From positions 300,491,466 to 300,555,465 of the forward strand of contig CM057009.1 in assembly GCA_029891345.1 (NCBI GenBank): a stretch of 64,000 nt of DNA, given 5' to 3'. The translations under genes were made by a program, and so were the position numbers. The notes beneath the pieces are model-generated. The model searched no databases, was not told the DNA's origin, and was given only the letters and a program-made list of their open reading frames with translations. The stretch comes from Dryococelus australis (Eukaryota > Arthropoda > Insecta > Phasmatodea > Phasmatidae). Positions 11,546-23,189 of this stretch are shown piece after piece (position 1 is the first letter of the stretch; each line of letters begins with the position of its first letter).

Positions 11546-12414
11546 TAATGTAAAGGTCCTAAACTACTACGTTAGCCTGCTCTCATTGATTGACTTTTCT
11601 CCCAACTTCAAGCCATTCTTGCCTCGCTCCAATCTCTTTCCCTTACGTCCTTCTTCCTCCCTAGTTTAGAAATAGCTATAGGTTTTTGCCCGCTTGGGGG
11701 TTTTGAATAATTTCCCTAACCTCCTATCTATTCTGTTTGCTCCTTATATTTTTTCCAGGTTCTTTCTTTTTCTCCCCTTTAAGCAGATGAGCGATTTCTC
11801 GCTGGGAGGTTTATTCTTTGTAAAGTGTCATGTTTGTATTCTTTGTTCGTGTAATAAATATTATCCTGTGCACTTTACCATCCTGGAAAAAAAAAATGTT
11901 ATTTCGCGCTATGAATAAGTACGACCCAAATAAACGTCCAGATGGAGGTTTTTGGACATTCACCATTGCGATGCAGATGTCTGTCATGGAAATACAAGAC
12001 TGAACACGAGAAAAAAAAAAGACAAGTAACCTATGAACGAGAAAATAAATATGCATACAATTATTTTACCTAATTATAGGGGACAGCAGATCCCTTTATA
12101 TATTAGGTTAATTCCCCGAAAGGGAAACGGAGCAGACATTGCCATTGGCAGGTAGGTTTTCCTCGTGGAACACCCATTTCCCTTCACCATTGCATTACGT
12201 AGTTGCTCCGCTTTCAATTCGCTCCGCCTCCATCGGTGCCAAAAACCACACTTAGTTCATCGTATTTTAAACAACTGCCTCATAGTATAATATTTTTACT
12301 TCTTTTTAAACTCTCCAGTGTGCAGACCGAAAGCATTAGGGCATTTACTAATACAGGTTTCATATTTACAGTAGGCCTACATTCAGAAGGGACTTGTAAT
12401 GGATAAACATTTTA
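11546..12414. other. No gene recognised
   Basis: AT-rich with pyrimidine-rich patches (11,580-11,790). No coding signature or recognised repeat. Confidence 0.5.
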
Positions 12415-12560
12415 TTGGAATTAGGATGGGTAAAACCGTAGGAATCCTCATTTCGCCCAAAGGTGAAGTTAATTCGTGCGGAATCAAACCCATGACCTGC
12501 CGGAAATGTGTCAGACAGGGCAACACCATCACCAAACGCGCTATGTGACGACCATGTTTC
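12415..12560 (-). repeat. tRNA-derived SINE, probable
   Basis: On the minus strand, an A-box-like 'TAGCGCGTTTGGTGATGG' (about 12,526-12,545) is followed about 50 bases on by a B box, 'GGGTTTGATTCC' (about 12,475-12,488). This is the spacing of a pol III internal promoter. It is degenerate, with no clear tail or duplication. Confidence 0.45.
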
Positions 12561-13607
12561 TGAATGTAGAACCAAAGAGGTGTCATTAAAAAAGCGCCCA
12601 CGCGTTGCTCCCGCCTATAATGCGTTCTCAACACAATGAGAGAAGGCTGACGTTCATTGGGCCCGCGCTGCCGTAACCTAGGGATGGACAGATTTGTCGT
12701 TGTTAATTAGGCTGAAGAGGAGTTGAGGTTTAACGAGCCGTGGGGTGAGGGTCAGAGTAACTAGAGAATTACGAGATAAAATGGGGTGTCGCTGTGTTTG
12801 GGGACACGGCCGTTTGTTTTGCGTGAACACATCTACGTTGACGCGCTCGAACGCCTTGATGTTTTTTTTTTTGTTACCGGCATCGCTTCACTCGATCATA
12901 TGAGGTTTATGGGTATCACTGGATTGCTTATTAGATGCTCTTTCCAACCCTATACGATTTCTGTTTTTCGAATTGGCTTTTTGACGAGTATAGACAGACA
13001 TTGTGTTAAGTTTCCTTAGTTTTTTACATTAAACTCATACAATTTCACCATAACAACGCGACACATATGTTTTCTATACACGCAATCGTTTGATCTTGAC
13101 GAGAGCTGTCGAGTGAAACTTAAACGAGCGTCGTAGCGTCTCCAAGTCAAAAGTTATACTACGCGGAAGTTATAAGACGCGGCGAAACGAACTCAAAATT
13201 GCGCCCCATCCATCGGTGACGCACGCGATGCTTCGCAGTCCTCACTCAACATACCATATTCTTTGGTCCTTTGGCAATCGAGTGGAGTAATCGAATTTTG
13301 AATGTAGACTACAGATTCGGAGCTGCAATGCCAAACGGTATCCCCCGATTTTGTTATCATCAGATTTTCTGGATTGCCTCCCACTATGGTCGCAAATTTA
13401 AAGACGTATTGGCGTCAAAGCCCCCGGACATATGCAACGCCCGCCACGTCTTCCCACAGACGAAGGTCTGGACTCGCCTTCGCCGAGGACTGAGCCCAGG
13501 TCGCCTTGGCCGGAGTTTTTCGCGCCAATCTCACGTCCACCGACTCTCTTCGGGTCTAACTTTCCGTGAATGACACTTCCTAACTCACTTTTCCGTCACT
13601 CGGTAAC
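12561..13607. other. No gene recognised
   Basis: Mixed-composition DNA. The plus strand is open for 100 codons at 13,271-13,573, but I see no recognisable domain, no splice signals that fit and no homologous pattern, so I do not call a gene. Confidence 0.45.
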
Positions 13608-13757
13608 GAGGAGTTGGCGCAGTGGTTAACTCACTGCACTCGCATTCGGGAAGAAGCAGTTTCGATTCCTGATAAGGCCCCCCGCCTTTCATATCTCCAG
13701 GGTTCCCCGAAGTTACTCTAGATCTAGACGAATGCTGGTGTGGTCATTTAAGGTCAG
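13608..13757 (+). repeat. tRNA-derived SINE, 5' part
   Basis: 'TTGGCGCAGTGGTTAACTC' (A box) and 'GTTTCGATTCC' (B box) lie about 45 bases apart, as in tRNA-derived SINEs. The body continues to the point where a hairpin element starts. Sequence after the hairpin (GGCGTCGGCCACCACAATTT) could be the rest of the SINE. Confidence 0.6.
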
Positions 13758-14083
13758 TGGTGCACGAAAACAGTATATTTACCCGATTTTCGTTATAGCG
13801 TGTTTTTCGGAGGTTTCATTGAAATTTTTGGCACGGCAAGACGTAAATATTATTTTTTAACAACTTCTTGTATTATTAAGTATTCACTACCTTTATTATT
13901 CCGTGAGCACTGATCGAAGATGAGAAATAAGATATTCTTTCTTATCTTCCATCAGTGCTCCGATAGTAGTAATGGTAGTGAATATCTATCGATGTAAGAA
14001 GGTGTTCGAAATTATTCTTGATCTCTTGTCATGCCAAAAATTTTTTGCCAAATTTAAGGTAAATACACGGCTTTCGTGCACCA
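13758..14083. mobile_element. Full-length hairpin (foldback) element, about 326 bp
   Basis: The left arm starting GGTGCACGAAAACAGTATAT pairs with the right arm ending TACACGGCTTTCGTGCACC. Pairing continues inward through TTTTTGGCAC/ATGCCAAAAA, TATTCACTACC/GGTAGTGAATA and GAGCACTGATCGAAGAT/ATCTTCCATCAGTGCTC, to a small loop near 13,928. The whole element is therefore one imperfect palindrome with arms of about 160 bp. No coding sequence. Confidence 0.75.
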
Positions 14084-14450
14084 TTCCCGTTTAGGCGTCG
14101 GCCACCACAATTTAGGTTCTTTGATCTGTGTACTACATCATGTTTAACATTTAGACAATATCAGCAAATTACGGTTTCCTCGCAATGAAAATTTCGGAGC
14201 CCATAGTTATCACATAAATACAAGTCCAAGTCACTATTTTACGTTTTAGAAACGTACAGATAGTGCAAAATAACTTACGTACAGAATTGAAATTATTCAT
14301 ATTAAAAGAAGGAGCCTGGGAACTGGCCAACTGCGAGTATTGCAGAATGCCGTCAGTTCCCCTCGCACATCTAAGACCCTCGCACTTACAAGCCCCCGTG
14401 GACCGGCCGAGGAGGTTCTATGCGAACTCTACTGGCTGTCCAAGCCAGTA
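14084..14450. other. No gene recognised
   Basis: Possible SINE remainder at the start (about 14,084-14,110); otherwise unremarkable. Confidence 0.4.
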
Positions 14451-14870
14451 AAGGCTGTTCACGGTCAAATGAGCACTCTTGAAAGCCCTGCTTAAGGTCT
14501 ACTTGTACGTACATTGTGTATTCTTCCGCCTTATGTGAAATTAACTTTGCCGCGGACCTCATCACTTTATTCATGTGTCAGTCAAGCGATATTGTCAAAT
14601 TATTAGAAAAGTAAATATTTTGCGAATCTGGCAATTTTTACACTTCCGGTGCATTCAAATAAATATAAAGAGAAAAAATTATTTAAGTTGTCACAAATGG
14701 GTACCTAACACTTTTTATTCGACGTTAAGTATAGAACTACTTTCCATCCATCGTTACCAACTTTACCGGACGCATGTCACACAGTGAGCCCGCTGTAATA
14801 AACGCAGGCAGTGACAGTGGCATTTTTCAAAGGTTGATTTAAAATGTGCCCACTTTATCGTGAACAGCGT
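14451..14870 (-). mobile_element. MITE-A, complete copy
   Basis: One end is AAGGCTGTTCACGGTCAAAT, the other ...CACTTTATCGTGAACAGC, forming an inverted terminal repeat of about 28 bp (consensus AAGGCTGTTCACGRTAAAGT). The interior matches the other copies, including GTATTCTTCCGCC and CGTTACCAACTTTACCGG. No open frame of note. The superfamily is undecided: flanks are TA-rich (CAGTAA at this end). Confidence 0.85.
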
Positions 14871-14985
14871 TTATCGGAGTTGTATCGCCGCTACTGAGCC
14901 GACCCTTCTGTGGGTGGGGAGTCCTACAAATCTCCTCCAGCATGCGGAGACTCGACCACTGCCAGCACGAGCCCAACCTTGCGTG
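14871..14985. repeat. Diverged fragment related to the 197-bp tandem unit and its flank
   Basis: ATCGGAGTTGTATCGCCGCT corresponds to CCGGAGCTGCGTCGCCGCT in the 21.3-22.1 kb array. CTCCAGCATGCGGAG corresponds to CTCCAGCACGCGGAG just after that array (about 22,150). Both loci lie directly next to a MITE-A end. Confidence 0.5.
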
Positions 14986-15189
14986 TTCACTGACAGAAGG
15001 ACGTAATCAAACGTAAATTAAGGGCAACCTTCGTGAAAGGGGACACTCTTTGGAACCACTACCGTAGCAAGAAACACGGTGGCCGTGATCGCCAAAGCCA
15101 GGCCGCTCATGGCCCGGGATCGACCCACCGACGTGACGTAATTTCAACATCGAGTTGGTGGCGCAAATGGCACGGGAGAGCGAGCAGCG

Positions 15190-15375
15190 GGGAGGCGGTG
15201 ACGTAGTAGTCATTCCACTTGCTTTCCGTCGCGGCGAGCCGGGTTCTCTTCCCTGCGGGGACGAGACCACAATTCCGCATAGGGGAAACGTCCTTGGTGC
15301 TGCTGTTGTGCGCGTGGGTTTCCTCAGTCTGCTCCCGCGTTTCTCCAGACGTTACATTCCGTCGTTGCTCAATAT
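15190..15375 (+). repeat. tRNA-derived SINE, probable
   Basis: A-box-like 'GGTGACGTAGTAGTC' and B-box-like 'GGGTTCTCTTCCC' are followed by a GC-rich body (GTGGGTTTCCTCAG, CGTTTCTCC). Layout and wording resemble the SINEs at 42.5 and 50.8 kb. Confidence 0.5.
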
Positions 15376-16553
15376 TTGCTCGCTTCACCACCACCAGCTC
15401 TGACGTCTTCGCCTTCTCTTAACTCCCTCTCGCTGAATAACACGCAAACGATTGCAGAAAACGGAGAGAAACCTATCAGTATTTCTTATGATGAATCAGA
15501 TTCTACGGTGTTGTCAAAATTCGAGCACATTAAATTGCAACTTTCACTTTGTCATATTAGTAATAGTATGACAATGTGCATGGCGTGTTTCTCGACACAG
15601 GTCCGTACAGGTGTGAGCCTAAACGGGTGTGATTTTTTATTTTGTATTTGGCTTTGCTGTGGAATGCCCCTTGTATGTTTGGTGTCAATAATCATCAAAT
15701 ACTTCCGTTTATCAGTACATCATTGTTCAGTTAAAAATGCTTATTATTAAAGTAACCAATATTAATAAAAACCTAAACTGTGACTTTATTATGAGGAATA
15801 TCTGGATAATACTTGATTTGGTAATATCAAATTTACATTTCGCATAGCTTGCATAAGAGCTAGTGATAACACAGAGCGAATTTATTGACTCGAAACTCTT
15901 GGTGTGTAAATGAGTTTCGCTCCAAAGCGTAGGCAAGTAAATAGAAACACGTGCATAAATACAGAACGAAACAAATCTTATAAAATGGCTTGCATTGTAG
16001 CCATAAATCATTCTTGGTAGTATTGAGCGACAACAAAAATTTGCACGTTCTGTACAAATAATTCAACTGTAAAAAAACTTGCAAATAAGCAGTGCAAATG
16101 ATTAAAATTTGCGATAGAGCACATACATGCGTTTTACGAGGGCAGTCGTTAGTTGCGTTATATATGTGTATATATATATAATCCTCAGAATAGCTTATAT
16201 TATAGGATACACGTAACACTTGTGAGGTGGTAAAATGAATTGTAGGCACTCAGAGAAGGGTTATCAATGGCAGGTTGGATAGCGCGCCTAATTACTCATA
16301 ATTTGAATTATTTAGATTTTAAAGTCAGATTTATATGGGAACAATGGACACAAAGGGGTAAATACGTGGTGGACAAGTTCTGAATGGTCACGAGGATGAC
16401 AGATAGCTTCATTGTCAGACTGGCAAAACCAGAGACAGTGACTTCCATGTCCACCATCCAGTGACATGTTGTAGCTTCACTGGAGCTCTGTTTCTCTTGG
16501 ATAGATATTTACACAATTATAGCACCGATAAATCTGCGATCCCAGCGATCTTT
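15376..16553. other. No gene recognised
   Basis: AT-rich non-coding DNA with a short TA microsatellite at about 16,160-16,181. Open frames here have no recognisable domain. Confidence 0.5.
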
Positions 16554-16773
16554 AAGTGTTCTAACATTGACACCTGAATATAGTTGCCTTAGTTTGCAGG
16601 TGCGTCGGCAACTGCTGTCCACGCTAAAGTGTTCTAACATTGACACCTGAATATAGTTGCCTTAGTTTGCAGGTGCGTCGGCAACTGCTGTCCACGCTAA
16701 AGTGTTCTAACATTGACACCTGAATATAGTTGCCTTAGTTTGCAAGGTGCGTCGGCAACTGCTGTCCACGCTA
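16554..16773 (+). repeat. Tandem array, three units of 73 bp
   Basis: Units start at 16,554, 16,627 and 16,700 (AAGTGTTCTAACATTGACAC) and are nearly identical; the third has one inserted A. Each unit ends GCTGTCCACGCTAAAGTG, a close match to the MITE-A/B terminal repeat GCTGTTCACGATAAAGTG. The last unit runs without a break into a MITE-B. Confidence 0.92.
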
Positions 16774-16993
16774 AAGTGAGCACTTTCGAGGACCTAGTTC
16801 CTTTTTTATTTGAGCCATTTTTTATCCTTCAACCACCTTTTTAAATAAATATTGCCATGTAAATATAAACATAGTATGTATATTCCACCGCACTCGGAAT
16901 TTAACGTCTAAGGCTAATATCAAATATATTTATTTACCTATTATTCAAAACGAGGGGGCTTTCAAAAGTGCTCACTTTATCGTGAATAGCCTA
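16760..16993 (+). mobile_element. MITE-B copy, fused to the 73-bp array
   Basis: Left terminal repeat GCTGTCCACGCTAAAGTGAG (overlapping the last tandem unit) and right terminal repeat AAGTGCTCACTTTATCGTGA followed by ATAGCCTA. About 234 bp, non-coding, with the same interior landmarks as the copies at 36.7, 38.3 and 54.0 kb (AATATTGCCATGTAA, TTTAACGTCTAAGGC). Confidence 0.8.
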
Positions 16994-17353
16994 TAGCAAT
17001 GTCGTGTGCTACGGGCTGACGACGTATTTCCTTCAGCTAATGATATATCTTTTTCTATGAAATGTATTGCCTCTATACCAGAGTTTCGAGTACTGCAGTC
17101 GAGCGCTACGGTTCCTGCCCCATTTTATAAATGTCAAATAACTTACTACAGCATTTTGGTCTGGGTAGCCATCTCATACGACATTAGTTCACCACTACAG
17201 TGTTAACAATTTCCATGTGAAATATTTACGGAAATGTATAGTTTACATACAGAAAGGCGATCCGTGGTGATTAAAAATTGAGGTAAACTTCGTCAATATT
17301 AAATACGAGACGTCTCCATATTTACAATAGCTCGTGTTTCTGGAACGAACTAT

Positions 17354-17590
17354 AAAGATTGTTCACGACAAAGTGAGCACTTTTTAAACCAACCTTCGAA
17401 ATAAGCCACTGCCCCTGCCTGCATATATTTTAACGGGCTCCCTGAGTGACATACGCCCAGTAAAGTTGGTAACGATGGATGTGAAATAGTTCCGTATCTT
17501 AACGTCGAATAAAATGTGTTAGGTAACCATTTCTGATAATTTAAGTTATTTCTTTCGCTCTCAGATTTTTTTCAACGTGTCCGTAATTTT
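17354..17590 (+). repeat. MITE-A copy, right part missing
   Basis: AGATTGTTCACGACAAAGTG at the left end, then the family interior (CACTGCCCCTGCCTGCATAT, GTTGGTAACGATGGATG). Similarity stops near 17,590 and no right terminal repeat follows. Confidence 0.75.
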
Positions 17591-18696
17591 ACGGAGATTT
17601 CGGAAAAATTTTACCACCAATTTTTGTAAAATTATAGCATTTTTTGATGGTGCAGTAGTGTTAAGACGGTTATTGATGCACAGTGCTGGCTTAAAGACAT
17701 CATGATACCATAAGTAGGCCTCCTACTTTTCGTAGCTGATTATTGAAAGTCATTTTCCAGCAAGATAGTGCTCGCCCACGCACAGATCTCGTTTACCAGG
17801 CGAGTTTACGTAATTTTTAAACAGAACACTTCTATTGCCTGCTCTGTCACATGATTTGTCACCTCTTTAACTATTGTGGAACCCTTTAGAATGCAAGTTT
17901 CCTTGATGTATAATTGATCTTTAATGGAGTATCAATGGAAACAACATTGGGAAAACCTGCCGCAACATCATAATGTTCACTTGATTCCATTTACGATCCT
18001 ATAAATGCATAGTCTACATCCTGGCACAAGACGATTCGATGAGGTATTTAAAGTTTCCTTCGTCGGTGCCGCACTTATATCTTATGTCGATATCAACACG
18101 CTTACAAAATTTCATTCGAATCCAGTGATATCATCTTATTCCGCAATTTTTTATGGCCGTGAGTGTAATTATGTATTTAATATGCCAATACTTAGATGGC
18201 ACAAATTTGTGAAGTATCACTAAGTTTCTCATGGATAGGGCACAAAAAAGGCGTTCAAGATCTTGAAAATAATCGTGGAAATGATAATGAAACGAACGGA
18301 GCTTCACTATATTTGAGAGTCCACAAAACTTTTCGAAACACCGTCAGGTAGTCAGAACGTTACAGATATTCGTACATTTGCTGACTGAGATGATTAACAG
18401 TATGGCTCCTTAAAATTAATGTCATGCCACAAAAAATATTTGTCATGGCATAAATAATTAAAATATACGTATTTTTTTAACATCACAAACAATATCCATC
18501 CGAACACACTTGCCACAAAAGTTCTGATACGTACATCATAGATGTATTATAAATATCATAATACTTTTTCATAAATAAAATCTGTACTAAATAGTATTTA
18601 ACACGCGAATCTACATAGATGTCAGTGATGTGTTTAAAGAAGTTTCAGGTAATAGATATTTAGTTTTACTATTAGACCGTTTTCAAAAAGCAAACG
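17591..18696. other. No gene recognised
   Basis: AT-rich non-coding DNA with nothing I can name. Confidence 0.5.
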
Positions 18697-18709
18697 TTCT
18701 AGCATAGTA

Positions 18710-18880
18710 GTCGGGCGCAGTCGGTTGGTGCGCCACCGATCTGGGGTGCGGAAGGTTCTGGGTTCGAATCCCGGGTAAGGCATGGGCGTTAATTTAAGTT
18801 AGGTTATAAGTTAGTCTTTAAGCCGTCCCCTGCTAATATTTCCAGCATAAAACTGGAGGACGTTAAAAATACAATTACAA
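18710..18880 (+). mobile_element. tRNA-derived SINE with intact target site duplication
   Basis: A 171-bp body bracketed by a perfect 13-bp direct repeat, TTCTAGCATAGTA, at 18,697-18,709 and 18,881-18,893. The head has an A box (GGCGCAGTCGGTTGGTGCG) and a perfect B box (GGTTCGAATCC, about 18,760), the pol III internal promoter. The body ends in an A-rich tail (GTTAAAAATACAATTACAA). The perfect duplication marks a LINE-machinery insertion that is young compared with most elements in the window. Confidence 0.93.
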
Positions 18881-18893
18881 TTCTAGCATAGTA

Positions 18894-20897
18894 TAAATTC
18901 AACATTAGGGTTATTCCGTAAGAATTCGTTTACTATATTCGGTTTGGGGAGCCTGGCTTTGGGCCACTACTATAAAGGCACCACATGGCCTTAGAACATA
19001 TAAGACAGGTTTTCACACGCGGTTCAATTTCAACTATAGTTTGTTGTTCAATATTCTCGAGTTAATTGTACTGAGTGCAGTTACTGCCACAGAACATCTG
19101 TGACCTGGGCACATTATATGGAAGAAGTAATACGAATAAACTTATTCAGTAATGAACTGAAAGGTAATGTGTCGCGTTTCTCGCCATCGGCACTCCTGTA
19201 AAGTATTTTGTAACTACGTTAATTTATAACTCCTATCTAGGACACTAGTAACTTGAATCTAAGGCGTTAGCAGCAAAAGTAATACAATTTTTCTTCCAAA
19301 CGCATTAACGCATTTGTTTTTTTTTAACTGAGTGAATGAACATAATATACCAAATAAGGCGTTAAATATATTTCTGAAATGTTTTGTGTATCTCAGCATG
19401 GTTTCATTGATAACAGTTTTACTAGAAAACTTTAAATAAATTATTTGAGTGTAAAAGAAATCGAGCGGAGCGAATAATATGTAATTACATGTTAACACTT
19501 ATAACATAGTTCCTATATGCTATGCAGGTAACTCTTTACTGGCATTGCTTCGTTTTTAAAATCAGTTGCTTAACAACTGCATTTTATTTTTCAGCCTGGC
19601 ATGCAAGGACCATATGACGAAAATGCTATTCAAAAAATTTCGCACTCCTGAAGCAAGACAAACACGCCTCACCATCATAATGCGATGAATTGATAAACAC
19701 TGTCCGTTATTATCAATGGTTTCACATGTGCATTTGAAGATTGTCAATTCCTTGAGCACAACGGGCAATTCAAAGACATTTTGTTTCCGTATGTCTGGTG
19801 GTGGTTTAAGGCCGAGTAGTATAAAACCATAAGCATAGCACAACAGCTAACGAAATGTGTTCTTTGCAAGCGGACATGCGCGTTTCGCATCAAACCTTTC
19901 GGAATCGATGTTTTCATTGTGTAATTTCGCCGAGTTTCGAAAGTGTTACGGCTATTTTAATTTATGGTTACTAAGACTTTCGCTATGATACAGTAAGCGA
20001 ATTCGGAGCTCGCCTGTTTTTTTAAAGTGAAGTGATTATCCACATTAAAAGCGCTGTCTGCCTAAAGGTATTATGTGAGTCCGAGCCCAAGATAATTGGG
20101 CGTGTTAAGCGGAAGCGAGCCGCGCCATTTTGAATTTATGTATATTCTTCCATAAATTAATATGTCGATTCAATATTTAAAAACCAAGCTGGTCAAGGCA
20201 CAGGAAACATCTTAACAATTATTTCGATATCCAACTTATTTTTTCTCCCGTTACTCGTTTCACGTCTATAGTAAGTGAAATCCAAGGTTTTTCCATTATT
20301 TAATAATTTTTGCTCAAATGGATAAATACGGGTATAACTGAAATCGTGCAAACTTCGAAAATTCTGTTTTAAGCAAACCTCTGTGCAATTTCCAAGCTTT
20401 GATTTTTTTATGTCCGTTCGTGAAGTTTGGTTACGAAGATGTGTAAATATTAATTATTATTATAAAACACGATTGGGATTGCCTCACCTTAAAAGGCCAA
20501 TGGCACGTGCTTCGTAAAATTCACTGCGTGAGCGCAAGAAACTGAACTTGTGCGCAGTTGGTAGCTCGCATCTGGGAGACTTTTCAATGTGACCCTATCA
20601 AATAATGGTGGCATAATAAAAATAAAGGCGTGGCACAAGTCTATATGCTACTTTATATATATCGTGTAGCTGGCATTTCGTACCTAAGTATATCTATAAA
20701 ATTGTTCGTTTATGCCGTTTCAAAAAAAAAAACTATATAAACTGAAATATAAAATCTAATCTATCATTAAGATGTGAATAGTTTCAGATTGCCGTTTGTA
20801 ATAATGTATCGATCAGAAACGTTTAACAGTTATCTAAACAAGACAGCTTCATGACAGAGGCCGTGTGTTACCGTATGACCGCTTGGGCAGACCAGTA
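18894..20897. other. No gene recognised
   Basis: 2 kb of AT-rich DNA. Short open frames (for example minus strand 19,259-19,498 and 19,562-19,843) show no domain or conserved pattern. Confidence 0.5.
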
Positions 20898-21300
20898 AAG
20901 GCTGTTCGCGATAAGGTGAGCACTTTTAAAATCTACCTTAGAAAAAAGTCACTGCCCCTGCCAGCGTATATTTTAACGGGCACGTCAAGTGACATGCTCC
21001 CATTAAAGTTAGTAACAATGGATGAAAAATAGTTCCATATATTGACGTCGAATCAAAAATATTACGTAACAATATGTGATTACTATAAATTATTTTGTTC
21101 GATTTCTGCTTTTTCAATGAGTCTATTTGTAAAATATTTCATTTCCCAATAATTGCACAGTATCACTTGACCGACGCGTGAATAAAGTGATGAGGCCTAT
21201 GAATATGAAAATTTTTCATAAGGCGGAAGAATACGCAACGTGCATACAGGTAGATCTTAAGCAGGGCTTTCAAAAGTGCTCATTTTACCGTGAACAGCCT
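20898..21300 (+). mobile_element. MITE-A, complete copy
   Basis: Left end AAGGCTGTTCGCGATAAGGT, right end CTCATTTTACCGTGAACAGC. The interior matches the family throughout, including AATAAAGTGATGAGGCCTAT and GGCGGAAGAATACGCAACGT. The left flank CCAGTAA resembles that of the 14.45-kb copy. Confidence 0.88.
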
Positions 21301-21324
21301 TCAATCACTTGTTCAACATCGTAA

Positions 21325-22112
21325 CAATCGAAGTAGACGTTCAACTAACACGCCAGTTGACGAGACAACAAACCCGCCACACTGTGCAGTTCTGTGCCTG
21401 AAGTAGCCTCACACAACTTTCTGAGACATTCCACCCTCAGTTACATCCTTGTCCTGGCCGGAGTGTCACGCTCATCCCTGCTGCTTCTCCACGACGACAC
21501 CGGAGCTGCGTCGCCGCTCACCAATCGAAGTAGACGTTCAACTAACACGCCAGTTGACGAGACAACAAACCCGCCACACTGTGCAGTCCTGTGCCTGAAG
21601 TAGCCTCACACAACTGGCTGAGACATTCCACCCTCAGTTACATCCTTGTCCTGGCCGGAGTGTCACGCTCATCCCTGCTGCTTCTCCACGACGACACCGG
21701 AGCTGCGTCGCCGCTCACCAATCGAAGTAGACGTTCAACTAACACGCCAGTTGACGAGACAACAAACCCGCCACACTGTGCAGTCCTGTGCCTGAAGTAG
21801 CCTCACACAACTGGCTGAGACATTCCACCCTCAGTTACATCCTTGTCCTGGCCGGAGTGTCACGCTCATCCCTGCTGCTTCTCCACGACGACACCGGAGC
21901 TGCGTCGCCGCTCACCAATCGAAGTAGACGTTCAACTAACACGCCAGTTGACGAGACAACAAACCCGCCACACTGTGCAGTCCTGTGCCTGAAGTAGCCT
22001 CACACAACTTGCTGAGACATTCCACCCTCAGTTACATCCTTGTCCTGGCCGGAGTGTCACGCTCATCCCTGCTGCTTCTCCACGACACCGGAGCTGCGTC
22101 GCCGCTCACCAC
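21325..22112 (+). repeat. Tandem array, four units of 197 bp
   Basis: CAATCGAAGTAGACGTTCAA recurs with period 197 (about 21,325; 21,522; 21,719; 21,916). Units are almost identical, and the fourth lacks 3 bp (CACGACACC for CACGACGACACC). They are GC-rich against an AT-rich background. Units 1-3 each hold the same 69-codon frame from a CTG to TAG. Because 197 is not a multiple of 3 the frames do not join, and I do not believe they are translated. Confidence 0.95.
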
Positions 22113-22640
22113 GTCGATTCATTAGAAAACGGACTTTCCTTCAAGATCTCCAGCACGCGGAGTTCCAGTAACCCTCAATAACAACGATCACCAGACATAG
22201 CCATCGGTGTATACAACGTAACTTTCCATGTCACACGTCGATCTTACGGTGTACTATCTTCAGCATGTTCTTTGAATCGCTTTACTTGGAAGACGTTTGG
22301 CCCCAATGCTCAGAACACCAACAACCCACCTAGTGGCATGGCCTGAGAACTTAACTACCAGACCAAGTCCCGTGGGCAGACTCTTTTGTGGCAGTGAGAG
22401 CACCAATGACGTGCAAACCCAACGCCATAAAGACCATACTACCACATTCCATAATTTCGTGGACCGACTGGCGCCTAGAGTGTAGGCAGCGACGCACAAC
22501 GACGTCCACGAACTTATTGAGTGAACTACGTGCCTGCATCACGTAACCTTTCCGAAACCACGTCGGTCGCATTCGGGCCTGTCTACAATCGGCCGTTCCT
22601 GTGGGCGTGGACGTGTCCGAAACTCGGCGTCAAGTGACGT
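22113..22640. other. GC-richer stretch following the 197-bp array, no gene recognised
   Basis: Contains CTCCAGCACGCGGAG, shared with 14.93 kb. Both strands are open for 60-79 codons in places (22,260-22,572), but with no recognisable domain. Probably the remainder of the repeat that was locally amplified. Confidence 0.4.
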
Positions 22641-23189
22641 CACATTGACGCAGTCCGAATATGGTCTACAAATGCGTTGTCCGAAGTGAGCTTTCAGGAT
22701 CTGATACTAGGTGGCAGTATATTCGGCACATTATTTGTTGTTACGTAGTGATGTTTAAATTTTCTGAGTTATTGATTATTTAATGTTTGCGAAATTGGTG
22801 ATTTGAATAATTACTTATAATAAACGCCTTAATGGTTTTATTTTAAATAAGTTGGCCAACTGACATATAAAATGTTTATTTTTTTTAACTTACTTTTAAA
22901 AGGTTTAAGCCTTCAAATAAAATTGTCAGACAAGCGAAGATATCACTAATTATTTATTAGCATTTCATCATATTTATTTTGGAAAAGCCCACCTTGCACA
23001 TCCAGCGTTTACATTAATAACGTAAACGTTCCACGAATGCGCGCGAAGGTAGTTGAAGTCTTCTTCTTTTTCCATCAGCTTAGGACACAACTTGGGACAA
23101 AAGTTCAGTTTTCCGAATGCTTCAACTTTCGACACAGGTTGACTTGGTACACGGCAGCTTGGGACAGCGCCACGACGTCAGAGGGCCAC
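22641..23189. other. No gene recognised
   Basis: AT-rich, non-coding. Confidence 0.45.

Noticed and set aside
21394..21997. Three identical 69-codon frames in the 197-bp array as a repeated small gene
   Set aside because: The frame starts at a non-ATG codon, repeats only because the DNA repeats, and the 197-bp period breaks any joined frame.
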